Positions 51,229 to 61,200 of a stretch of DNA of 64,000 nt are shown piece by piece; positions within the stretch are counted from its first letter, which is position 1, and each line of letters begins with the position of its first letter. A model generated the notes under the pieces. It did no database searches. It was not told the origin of the DNA and worked only from the letters and a program-made list of their open reading frames with translations. Source of the DNA: Tubiluchus corallicola (taxonomy: Eukaryota; Priapulida; Priapulimorpha; Priapulimorphida; Tubiluchidae); the NCBI GenBank assembly GCA_030141605.1, contig JAQGDQ010000201.1, positions 337,471-401,470 of the forward strand. Direction: 5' to 3'. Made by a program: the position numbers and the translations under genes.

Positions 51229-53414
51229 CAGGGGTGTCCAACCTTTTTGAACTGAGGGCCAAGTGTACAACCTTCAAAGTAGTTGCGGGCCGGATTAGCA
51301 ATTTCACAACCACAAAAAGACAATGAAGCACAAAATACATTTTATGTTACATTTAAGCTAGAAGAGACAGTCTTGTAAGTTTATGCTTTTGATCAGTTTA
51401 ATGTGAAATCTGGCACTGCTTTTGTTTGCACAAGTAGTCTATGTCTGCTCCAACAGTAGAAGTCGCAATGCGCAATGAAGCTGCCAAATGTTCGTCTGTA
51501 AGCAGAGATCTTGACTTCGATTTCGTGTTTTTCATTCTAGAAAACAGTTGCTCGCAACAGTACGTGCTTCCGAACAGAGCAGTGAACTTCCTCGCCTCCT
51601 GGGACAGATTGATATAATTGTCTGATGACACATAGCGGCTGTAGAAGTGCCGCAGATCATGCTCAGTGAAAGCTGTTTTCAACTCATTGTCATTCTGAAT
51701 GTCAATGAGTTCCAGCTGGTATTTATCAGCAGCGTCCGTTGGATCAACTGAAAATGGATTACTGATTAGCTTCATGGTGTCCGAGTGCCTTCTGAAATCC
51801 TCGAACCGTCGCTCGAAGTCATCAGCCAGTTTGGCAACTAAATCAGAGTACTTTTCATATTGTACTGTATCAGCAGGCCTCGACGAGAGCACTTGGCAGT
51901 GTACCGCTTTCTTCAGAACCAGCTGTGACTGAATTAACTTCAACTTCTGAATGAATGTCACAACATGTTCATACAACTTGTGCACCAGCTGGTCCTTTCC
52001 TTGAAGTCTGATGTTCAACTCTGCCATGAATTTCGTCATGTCGACTAGAAACGCCAAGTCGTTCAACCACGAGTCATCATCCAGGAAACATACGTCCTTT
52101 CCTTTGTTTGTCATGAATGTCTTTATTTCATCACGTAGACTCCAGAATCTGAACAATGTTGATGCCTTGCTAAGCCAACGAACTTGGCAGAAGTAAACCA
52201 CATCATCATGATCTGAGTCCACTTTCTCTAGAAACGATTTAAACTCCCTGTGATTGAGGCCTCTAGACCTGATGAAGTTGACAGCTGATACAACTTTATC
52301 CATCACGTGCTTCATTTCAAGGGTCTTGGCACACAGGTTTTCTTGGTGAATAATGCAATGGTGTGCAATGATTTCATGAGGCACCGATTTTGCCAACAAC
52401 GTTACAAATCCGTTTTGCTTCCCTGTCATGGCAGGAGCCCCATCTTTTGTAATGCCAATCAGTTTGTTCGTAGAAAGGTTGAATTTCTTAATTACCCGAT
52501 TCACTTGTTCAAAGACGTCCTTTCCTGTTGTGGTGCCCTTCATTGGACAAATATCCAACAATTCCTCAACGACAACAAAAGTTTTCGTAACTCCTCTTAC
52601 AAATATAGCCAGTTGAGCGGTGTCACTTATGTCCGCTAAGCTGTAGAACTCGCAACCGCTGAGTCTCTGGATCAATGTGTCTTCAATATTTTTTGCCATG
52701 ACATCAACTCTTCTAGAAACAGTTTGGTGAGAAAGACTGACATTTTCTACGACAGACTTCTTTGCAGGGAAGACCACATCCGTAAATATTTGCAAGCAAT
52801 CCTTCACAAACTGCCCATCTGAAAACGGTTTTCCTTTCTTGGCAATAGTCTCTGCTACTAAAAAGCTAACCTTGGTTGCTGCTTCAGAACTCTGAGTCGC
52901 TACTTTGAAGAAGGACTGCTGACCAGCGATACTTTGTTTCAACGAGTTGATTCTATCAGTCCGGGTTTGACCAACCAGGCTACCAAATTTACTAGCATGC
53001 TTCGTACTGTAATGTCGCTTGATGTTGTACTCCTTCTGAACAGCGATAGTTTCTTGGCAAATCAAACACAATACGCTACCAAAATGTTCCGTCACGAAAA
53101 AATCTTCCGACCACGAACATTTGAACAAGCGATTTTCAACATCAATTTTACGTTTCTTATGTGCTGGCGCCGCCATTACAATGTTTACGTTTAAACTGTC
53201 TGTCTGCCTTGCGGCGACCTGCTGAGTCAGAAATCGAAGTCACGTGTTAATGACTGTGACCTTGATGGATTGTTGACGACCGGCGAATCTGATAGTTGAG
53301 TTACAAGTGCAGCTGTCTATTAAATTTTGACAAAATAAGAGAAACTTCGCGGGCCGGATAGAAACGCATGGCGGGCCGGATTCTGGCCCGCGGGCCGTAT
53401 GTTGGACACTCCTA
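51229..53414 (-). mobile_element. Complete 2,186-bp hAT transposon (GTF2IRD2/ZBED5-type transposase)
   Basis: The left end reads CAGGGGTGTCCAACCTTTTT and the right end, reversed, TAGGAGTGTCCAACATACGG, giving imperfect terminal inverted repeats. Perfect 8-bp duplications (TTCTAGAT) flank it. One uninterrupted transposase frame fills most of it. The subterminal GGGCCGG clusters are typical binding-site-like repeats of this hAT group. Intact duplications suggest a recent insertion. Confidence 0.95.
51398..53176 (-). CDS. hAT transposase with BED finger, catalytic motif deleted
   Basis: 592 codons, uninterrupted, from ATG at 53176 to stop at 51398. A BED finger is seen at about residues 37-60 (C37, C40, H55, H60; CLICQ ... 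KRHYSTKH). The RNase-H-like core follows with GITKDGAPAMTGKQNGF (D245) and a cysteine/histidine region AHHCIIHQENLC. The hAT C-terminal dimerisation part has CCEQLFSRMKNTKSKSR (E542). The family normally has LDESTD before DTAQL; here residues 179-189 read SLADISDTAQL, so about five residues including the first catalytic aspartate are gone in frame. Relatives are transposases related to GTF2IRD2, ZBED5 and FAM200. The protein could still bind DNA but is probably unable to transpose by itself. It would help to know whether other copies in the genome keep the motif. Confidence 0.93.
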   Translation of the reverse strand: MAAPAHKKRKIDVENRLFKCSWSEDFFVTEHFGSVLCLICQETIAVQKEYNIKRHYSTKHASKFGSLVGQTRTDRINSLKQSIAGQQSFFKVATQSSEAATKVSFLVAETIAKKGKPFSDGQFVKDCLQIFTDVVFPAKKSVVENVSLSHQTVSRRVDVMAKNIEDTLIQRLSGCEFYSLADISDTAQLAIFVRGVTKTFVVVEELLDICPMKGTTTGKDVFEQVNRVIKKFNLSTNKLIGITKDGAPAMTGKQNGFVTLLAKSVPHEIIAHHCIIHQENLCAKTLEMKHVMDKVVSAVNFIRSRGLNHREFKSFLEKVDSDHDDVVYFCQVRWLSKASTLFRFWSLRDEIKTFMTNKGKDVCFLDDDSWLNDLAFLVDMTKFMAELNIRLQGKDQLVHKLYEHVVTFIQKLKLIQSQLVLKKAVHCQVLSSRPADTVQYEKYSDLVAKLADDFERRFEDFRRHSDTMKLISNPFSVDPTDAADKYQLELIDIQNDNELKTAFTEHDLRHFYSRYVSSDNYINLSQEARKFTALFGSTYCCEQLFSRMKNTKSKSRSLLTDEHLAASLRIATSTVGADIDYLCKQKQCQISH

Positions 53415-53830
53415 TTCTAGATCATGCTGCCCTGTCAACTGCAACCTCCATGTCTCTGTATTTTTGATATCTAGTGGTGCGTTGATAAGATCTTTTTGGA
53501 TGAAATTGATGAAAATCGGCAGCTGTCCTCCTTATGGTTTCTTTTCTTTCTGTAGTGCTTCTTTGAAAGCTAATTTTAAAGGGCAGTAATCTTTTCTTTT
53601 TGATTTTAACTGTCCACCCTTCTGCCCCGGCTGTATTATACAGATCCTCATTTGATATTTTCTTGGGCTATTTTATTCCTAGAATGTTCCTGTTGTTTCT
53701 TTTTGAAATGAATCTATTTCTGATTTGTGATGTGTTTTCATTGTCCACAGTTCTGAGTTGTAGAAAAACACAGTTTCTACAAGTGCATCAAAGATTCTTA
53801 ACTCTGTTACTAGACCGATCCTTATCCAAG
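53415..53830 (-). pseudogene. LINE reverse-transcriptase C-terminal fragment, interrupted by the hAT element
   Basis: The minus strand reads RIFDALVETVFFYNSELW near 53830-53760, then stop-broken SPRKYQMRICI and KEALQKEKKPKGGQL. The pattern (LYNxExWT ... alkEal...rGRP) is that of the C-terminal part of RTE-like or related LINE polyproteins. The hAT insertion at 53414 cuts it. Confidence 0.6.
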
Positions 53831-53861
53831 AATACCCATCGAAAGAAATAAGGACCTAGAT

Positions 53862-54330
53862 CTTAATTATCTATAAAAGGAGCTCTCTCAAATGCCTTTT
53901 GAAACTTTCAACTGATGAAGCACTGATGGTTGATGATTGAAGACGATTCCATGGCTGAACTACACAATGCCCAAAAAAATGAGATATCGTGTTGGTTCTA
54001 GCTGTTTGCAAAAATAACTTGGACTCGTGACCGTCAGGCCTAAAAAAAGTCTGTGTCTGTCAGAATACCATGAGGCTAATTACTATGAAGCAGTTCACAA
54101 GGTCTTTAGTCTTACCCCTTTGCTGAACAGTAGAAATTGAAGAGGGCTCCAGGTCAACATCAAGATGAGTACATTTATCCTGAGTTCTTTCAAAAGCATT
54201 CTTGAGAGTAGCATACTGAGGTAACCATACAACCGATGCATATTCCAGAATGGGTCGAACAACAGCTTTATAAAGAGGAATAATTACATTGCTGAGAAGC
54301 ATAACATTGAAAATCACGTATGAAGAGTTT
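53862..54330 (-). pseudogene. Second LINE fragment (CR1/Jockey-like RT C-terminus)
   Basis: On the minus strand IPLYKAVVRPILEYASVVWL, followed by a connection with frameshifts, then FFGHCVVQPWNRLQSS and VESFKRHLRELLL and a stop. This is the usual end of CR1/Jockey-type RT proteins. It is a different LINE family from the neighbours on either side. Confidence 0.7.
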
Positions 54331-54399
54331 AAAGATACGTATAAAAACGTTATAAACATGACCGCTGCGAAAACGAAAATCTGACTGTGATGCGCTTAG

Positions 54400-54770
54400 T
54401 TATTAATACTAATGCAGATTATAATGAAGATGACTAATAATTATTGTTATAAAAAATTAAACGTTTATTTCAACAAAATTCAGCATAAAGTTGTTTTAGG
54501 TTTGCCAGGTGGTTTTTTCAAGGTTTTAAGGCTTCCCTTAAGGCGATTCTTACTGCTGCTTCATTTGGTAATCTTAGAAGATGTCCCAGCCATCTTAATT
54601 TTCGGATCTTGAACTCCATAAATTTCTTACATTCTAGTGTGTAAATCTTCAATTTTGATTACGTATGGCCATCTTATCTTTAAACCTTTCCTTAGAAGAC
54701 TCTGCGAAATGTGTCAATCTGCTTTTCTTGAGTAATCGTTAAACCCAAAGGTTCGCTATTGTACATAAAT
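54400..54770 (-). pseudogene. Third LINE fragment, same family as the hAT-split one
   Basis: The minus strand gives FMYNSEPLGLTITQEKQIDT and later FKIRKLRWLGHLLRLPNEAA and PPGKPKTT, the RxLRWxGHxxRMP...RGRPKT motif of RTE-like LINE C-termini. Several stops and frameshifts. Confidence 0.65.
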
Positions 54771-55058
54771 AAACTGGTAACGTAAACGAAAATTATCGAA
54801 GTCTTATGTTAACAAATGTCTTTAAATTGAGCAAAAATTAAGTATAGTCAAGGCAATGACAGAGATCTTCGTGATAGGGCAAATTGGGAAATGTAACGAC
54901 TCATGAGTCATCTAGTGGCAAAACACGTGGCGTGAAATTTTTGTTTGTATTTCGTAGAATCAAGTATTTTTCAATTTATTGTCTTGTTATTTTGTCATTT
55001 ATCTTATTACTAGAGCAGTTGTATTGTAAAGTTTTAAGTCTGAGGCAGCAATACACAC

Positions 55059-55796
55059 TCTTGGGCGCCGAGTAATCCACTAGCCGGAGTAGGACGGGCC
55101 GTACATGGGCTAGCCCAAGTAGCACGCGTCGTACATGGGCTGCCCAAGTAGGACAATAGAACAGGTCGCGAATTGAGTCGTTAAGCGTACTGGCACCGGC
55201 CGTTGTCCTTGTTTATGTAATAATATAATTAAAAACGTCAATACATGTTGAATAATTTATTATATTTATACATCTGATAGTGATAAAATAAAAGAATTTA
55301 TTCTGAGCTAGAAGAATTAATATCTGCCAATATTAATCTTCTTTGAAGTGAAATAAGCACACCTTTTAGGTGATTCAACATTTTCTTAAGGTATATAATT
55401 TTTTATTTTGTCTTGCTTCACAGAGAGGTGATCCGTTTCACTCCTTGGACAAATAATTGTTTTCTACAATGTACGGCACATAACTCACTAACCAGGTTTC
55501 TCTCTTTAAAGCTTTAGATACTTAGTTTAATGTTATGATGATATTAATGGAGCTAAGAATAATGATGATATTCTTGTAAAAAATCATTTGTAAATTGTCA
55601 AGGACTATCCATCGTTATTATAAAGTTACTTTTTTCTAAAACAAATTTAGTTTTAAGTTTTATTATGTCATAATTCTCGACAGAAATCGCTATGTCCTGC
55701 TTGGGCTGCCCATGTACGACACTGCTTTTCCGCAAATTTAGCACATGCGTTTTACCGGAGGTGTCTTACTTCAGCTAGTGGGTTACTCGTTGTCCT
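55059..55796. mobile_element. 738-bp inverted-repeat element with 8-bp duplication
   Basis: Flanked by ATACACAC at 55051-55058 and 55797-55804. Terminal parts match in inverted orientation, with GAGTAATCCACTAGC on the left and its near reverse complement on the right. Further inside, TCGTACATGGGCTGCCCAAG (about 55118-55140) has a near-perfect inverted partner at about 55692-55718. The TACATGGGC unit is also repeated directly on the left side. No protein-coding frame. The 8-bp duplication suggests hAT or a relative. Confidence 0.75.
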
Positions 55797-56057
55797 ATAC
55801 ACACGATTCACTGACTGAGTTGTTTCCAGTCAGTTACCAATAGTTTTGATAGGCCTAAGTAGTAAGGCCTGGATTGTCTAATCTGGAGATCCTGGACATG
55901 TATATTTCCTCACAATACCCGTAACTTACTGTCAGTGTATTAGTAGTGGTAGTGGCAGTAGTAGATCTTCTCAGCATAGTTCTAACGAATTTTAGAGAAC
56001 TTTGTAATTCCTTATGAACGACAACATAAACACTTAAAAGATTACTGTGGCACAATA

Positions 56058-56180
56058 TTAAGATCAATTCAATTCAGTTTTATTTGCACTATTACAAATA
56101 AGTAAAATGACAAAAACTACAATTTCAAAAATACAAAGACAAAATACAAAAAAAAACACAGTACAACAATGTACATATAT
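56058..56180 (-). mobile_element. LINE 3' end (L2/CR1-like), reverse strand
   Basis: On the minus strand it ends GTGCAAATAAAACTGAATTG with further GAATT units, after a T-rich stretch. An AATAAA signal followed by short direct repeats is the usual 3' end of L2/CR1-type LINEs. Confidence 0.55.
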
Positions 56181-58153
56181 GCTGATCACTATAAGCCTGT
56201 TTTTTCACATTACATGTGAAAGCGTTTTCACTAACGTTCACGATAAACGTTGAGCTAAACTTACACGAGCTTTCATTTTATTCGCTAGGCCTATTATGCA
56301 CATAGCTATGTTGCACAGTAGGTTACAGGTGACACTAAATCGTCTCATTTCCATTGTCTTGTAATGGATTGAATAACTACTGTTTACCCTTCTGGTGATT
56401 TTTGCCAGTTTTTGAAAAGTGGCTAGTACTGGTTTCGCTAATAAATAGTTGGTTTTAACTTTTTACTCAGTCTCGTTATAACAAAGAGAAGAACCTTTGA
56501 ATTTATCAAACAGCGGTCATGAGAAGTGACTACTGGCTGCACTGGAGTTATTAACTTATTATGCCATTTTTCAGACATTAGGCCTAGTTTAAAATCTATT
56601 GAAAGTGGCATTTGGTTAGAACTTAAAACTATAACCAATAAAATTGCACGTTGCCTTAATTACACAGGCAAACAAACAGTCCATTTTACAACAAAGGATC
56701 CGACATTATATATGTGTATTGTTTGCATTCATACATATATGTTTGCATTTTTGATGTAGGTAAAATTAAAATAATAAATACATTCCGTGTTTTTTTGAAT
56801 CTTGCATAGTGCTAGCCAAAATGAATGTAGATTAGCAAGTTTGCTCAAGAAAATGAGTAGTAAAGTCTGATGCGAGTCTTACTGAGTTGTACCCCTGAGT
56901 TGGACATCTGTTGTCGTCATGGCATTCGAACTTGGCCGGATTAAGACCTCAAGAGACCTTAAATGCTGAAAAGATTACGTTAACTTCATATACGTGTAAT
57001 TCGGAATAAAACAATGCTAAACTGTAAAATGAAATTTCTTTTTTAAAAATGAAAAACTTGCAGTAAAATTTATTTACAGTAAATGCTAAGGCATCAGCTT
57101 TGCATTGCATCAAAAGTGATATTAGATTAAAAATACAGAGATGATTTTAAATCTCATGAAGGGACAGCTATTCAGCATATCTACAGGTAGACTGGATACC
57201 AATAAACATAGAGCAGCTTATTACAAAAGATTAGTGCAATATATATGAGTAAAACTTACCTTAGCAAACAAGCTGTTCAGAGGTGTTCAGTATCCAGAAT
57301 CTCGATGCCCATTCCTACTGTCATATTGTAAACAAACACAGAAACCACACATATTCCACTATGTTTGACTTTTGGGTAATTATTCAATTTGAAAAAAATT
57401 GTATTGGCCCCTCTTTCCCTGAAGCCCTAAGCATGTGCATATTTTGCTTAATGGTTAATGCAAGGGCTGTATTTGAAACTCGGGAACCAGAAACAATGGG
57501 GATCCTGTCTAGCATGTCTAGTGAAGTAAAACGTTGTCGGCAGCAAGTTACTCTTCCCGTAATAATTAATAATTGCTTTTCACAATTTTGTTTATAACCT
57601 CATTTTTCTTAATTTTTTTAGATGCGCTCATTCCCTAGCACACTAGGGTTGTCAAATTCTAACAAAAATTTCTTCCTTGTCGCCTGTTATAGGGGCGTTC
57701 TTCTGCATGTTTGATCCATTGGCAACATTTGTCTGTCATTTTTGTCTAATCTACTCCGGTATCTACAGACACACTTTTGCAGTATATTTGGTATATTTAA
57801 GTATATGCTGGACCTGGATGCAAGTTTGCCATGCTCTTTGTGACTTTGTAACTTTAGAGGCACTGGAGCAGGTAGCTAGTTGTGCCTGATTGGCCATTGT
57901 GAGGTGGACCCTGCTGGTTGATTGACATTTCCCAATTTGTCTGTTGAGACAAGTATTCTGCTTTATTAATCTTGAAGGTGATAAATACAAAATTGTGTGA
58001 TTTCTGTTTATCGCCGTTCTTTAAGTTTAGCTTTATTATTTCCAGATAGCAGCTGTAACAGTGAACAGTCATCGACGTGCACTTGTCTATTTGGAACAAG
58101 CAGTTAACCAGAGCTACAATTTATTTATTTCAAGACTTTGTGAGCGTGCCGTC
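56181..58153 (+). other. Region upstream of the secreted-protein gene
   Basis: No gene recognised. Open frames near 57283-57597 and 57677-57889 have no signal, domain or splice support. Promoter and 5' untranslated exons of the gene starting at 58154 could lie here. Confidence 0.45.
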
Positions 58154-58259
58154 ATGGTTTATTTGGTACTACGAAGCAGTTTAATTTGTTGTTTGTTTAT
58201 CTTTATCTTGATCAATTTCTCAATGAGAAGTCTGGCTTATCCAGGATCAAGAGGTCAAG
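58154..58259 (+). CDS. Secreted-protein exon 1, signal peptide
   Basis: An ATG at 58154 opens MVYLVLRSSLICCLFIFILI then NFSMRSLAYPGSRGQ. The hydrophobic core is about 12 residues and a signal peptidase site is likely after SLA. Donor GTAAGC. Phase 1 exit. Confidence 0.7.
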
Positions 58260-61200
58260 GTAAGCTGCACACATTTAATAGATTCCTTAATGAGAGGTTG
58301 AGGTGGGCAATATTATGAAACTTGGGATCCTGTTGCTCCATTAGCAATTTGACCCTTTGACTAAATGACTCACTTTTAACTTATAACGTGTATTTTTCTA
58401 CGCTTTATCACAAAGATGAGCAAACTGTGACCCATGTGCCACCAAGACCCACAAGACCTATTGGTGTGACTCGCAAACGTACTGGCAGTGTGAAGTCAAT
58501 TTGTTCGATCCCAAACATTCTAGCAAATAATAATGCACTTAGCAAGAAAACATATTGCTGTTCAGTAGCATTTATTAAGCAATATAAAATTTTAAAATCA
58601 GTTTTGTCTATTATTTTGTGTATTTTATAATATGTACAGTTAACGAATTAGTATTATACTTTTATTTGAAAATGTTTTAGTTAATTTTATTTTTATCGGA
58701 TGCATTCTGCCAGAGATGTTCAAGATGTCCCTTGTAGCGCTTGACGAGAAAAGTTTATTTCTTTTACTTTATTATTCATGTATCATATATTATACAATAT
58801 CTAGAAAGTGTGAAGTAGAATTATTACTAGGCCGACAAAAATACTTCTGTTTTCATCTAATCACCCGGGTAATATTTTTTATCGCACACCAGGCTGGAAT
58901 TTTATATTTTTTTGTATGTTCACATGCTTCGTGATGCAGTCATGTAAAAGTGTATTTTTTATTTAAAACATAAAATGCAATAATTATTATAACATTGTTG
59001 TTTTGGCAAAGAAGCAGTCATGTTTTTCTACGGCTAACTCTCGGCCAGGGATTGCCGTTTTATATGATAATCGTATTGGAGGTTAAAAGTATCATGTTTT
59101 TGACCAATTTCAAATTAGCATATTAACGGCTGAGTAGTGTTGCCGGTTATACCATAATTATCAGAACGTACGTTCACACCATACAAAAAAGAGACTATAC
59201 AATAATCGATAATAATTATGCAATAATTTGGTAATGAGAAACAAAAAACTAAAGAAACAAACTGTGAAGAATGTGCATTGAAAAAATTAAAACATTACTG
59301 CTAGCCAGTGGAAAATAAACAGACTGATTTGAACTGATTTTAAATACAATAGTGCCATTTATTAAAACATTGAAAATCTGTTGCTGTATGCTGCGCATTC
59401 ATGCAAAACAACTAGTCATCCAGTGCTTGAGTGCAATTGGTGATGATCATGTTTCCTTGTGAAAAACAGCGGGCAGTTCAAAAGCAAACCGCTGAGCAAG
59501 TGATCAAATGTTTAGCTTCCACTGCAGCAGACGGTGACAGATTCAAAGCAAAATCGCTATGCTAGGCTACAGCATAATAGCAGGTATGATAAATGTACCT
59601 GCTTACAAACAAAACCCAACTTAACATGTCTGTCTCTACATATATTATAGTGCACAAAAGCGAAGTAAAGATAACACAAAAGCCTTAAATTTCTTTGGTT
59701 ACTTGCACGTGTCTTATTTTAAACTTGTACGCGAAGCGAAAATACTGAATCAATTATGCAGAGTTATTTGAGTAAATTGTCGGCGGTTTTTATATACATT
59801 TGAATAGGAGCAGCCCGTAACAGATGTGTTTGAGTCAGTTAGTTGACCGATTATGAAAACTTCATAAACAACTTTTTTACTGAAGAAATAAAGCAACCGA
59901 CTTTACGGGAATTTTTGTAATTTTTGGTGGCATTAACCAGATTTGTGGGATTTTTTATTTCCTTACTTGTACAAATTAGTATTCTTAAATAATTACAAAT
60001 AAGAATTTTGACATTAATTCATTTCTAAAATTTGTTTAAAGCCTTTGCATTGTATACTAAGGTGATGAGTGATCAATGACTCATACTTCTATAGTAATAT
60101 GCTACACCCGTCGGCTAGCCAAGTCAGTTAGTTAATTAGGTAAATACACTGAGTCTATTAGGCAACGCCTTAGATTCCTGTAGATTCTACGATTCAGCTT
60201 TAAGCATTCGCAAAGCTTTAAAAAAATGAAAAAAATCTCCCCTACTGACATCTTTTAGTTTATGAGTTAAGCAGAAATAATTTTTTTGAGACGGCCCTAT
60301 GCATTAAAATAATAAAAACCGCTTCTTTTATTTTTTGTAGTATTGTTGCACTTGCCCTAGTACTTGTTACTTGATTGACTGCTAACCAACAAAATTAACC
60401 ACTATATGGATAAACATGGTATATTTTGATTACTTGCAAAATGTGTGTAAATACTATTTTTGGGCAATTATTAGAAACAAAAATGCTTGTTTCCTTTATA
60501 CAATTCAACCACTGACCATTAGACATTCAGTTTGGTGCTAAAATGTACCTTCTAATTTGTCTCAATGGATCGTTTGTCCATTATAATGTGAATCACATCA
60601 ACTCTGCTGTGTGTGGGAGGAAGAAAAAATGTCTAATTTGAAAGATGCTGACACACTTTTAGGGTAACATAAGTATGTAAACATAACATGTAGAGCACAA
60701 CATCAAAAAATGTCAGAGAAAAATATATGTTGGGAGGATATAGTCTGCGTATAGTCTGTTTCACACCAATAGCACATCCAGTCAGTAATTGGTTATTATC
60801 CGTTTACTATCCGGTAAAGATAAAGTACTTTTATGTGCATCAGTGTTATAAAAATATTATTTTTTTAAGTTTTAGGTCGTGATTATTCGGAAAATCATCA
60901 AGAACAGAATGGCAATTTTTATGGCAAAAATTTGAATTCGTACGAACAAGTTTATAATGGTAACAAGAATTCTTATGGTAAACCTGTGCCGTATAACGAA
61001 GATCGTAAGGATTGGCAAATTTCCAATGGTAACTGGAACGTTCCTATTCAACCAGCGATTAATGCAGACCAGCAGGGTGGTTCTTTTTCACAAAGAGGCA
61101 ATGCAGCTAATTTTCGTAAGCAGCATACTCATTACTTAAGTGAACAAGGACTAAATAATTATGGGAAACAAAGCTAATTTAACTGATTGTTAAGAAATTT

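Noticed and set aside
52307-52639. Plus-strand open frames of 60-110 codons inside the hAT element
   Set aside because: Shadows of the 592-codon transposase frame on the other strand.
55059-55796. Possible rDNA or CpG island because of GC-rich ends
   Set aside because: GC richness is limited to the inverted repeats of a transposon-like unit with an 8-bp target duplication.
57283-57597. Possible small gene with MFSIQNLDAHSYCHIVNKHR
   Set aside because: No signal, domain, splice context or homology that I can recognise; kept as non-coding.
57677-57889. Hydrophobic, cysteine-rich 70-codon frame upstream of the secreted gene
   Set aside because: It ends before the gene start, has no partner exon, and the reverse strand is equally open.
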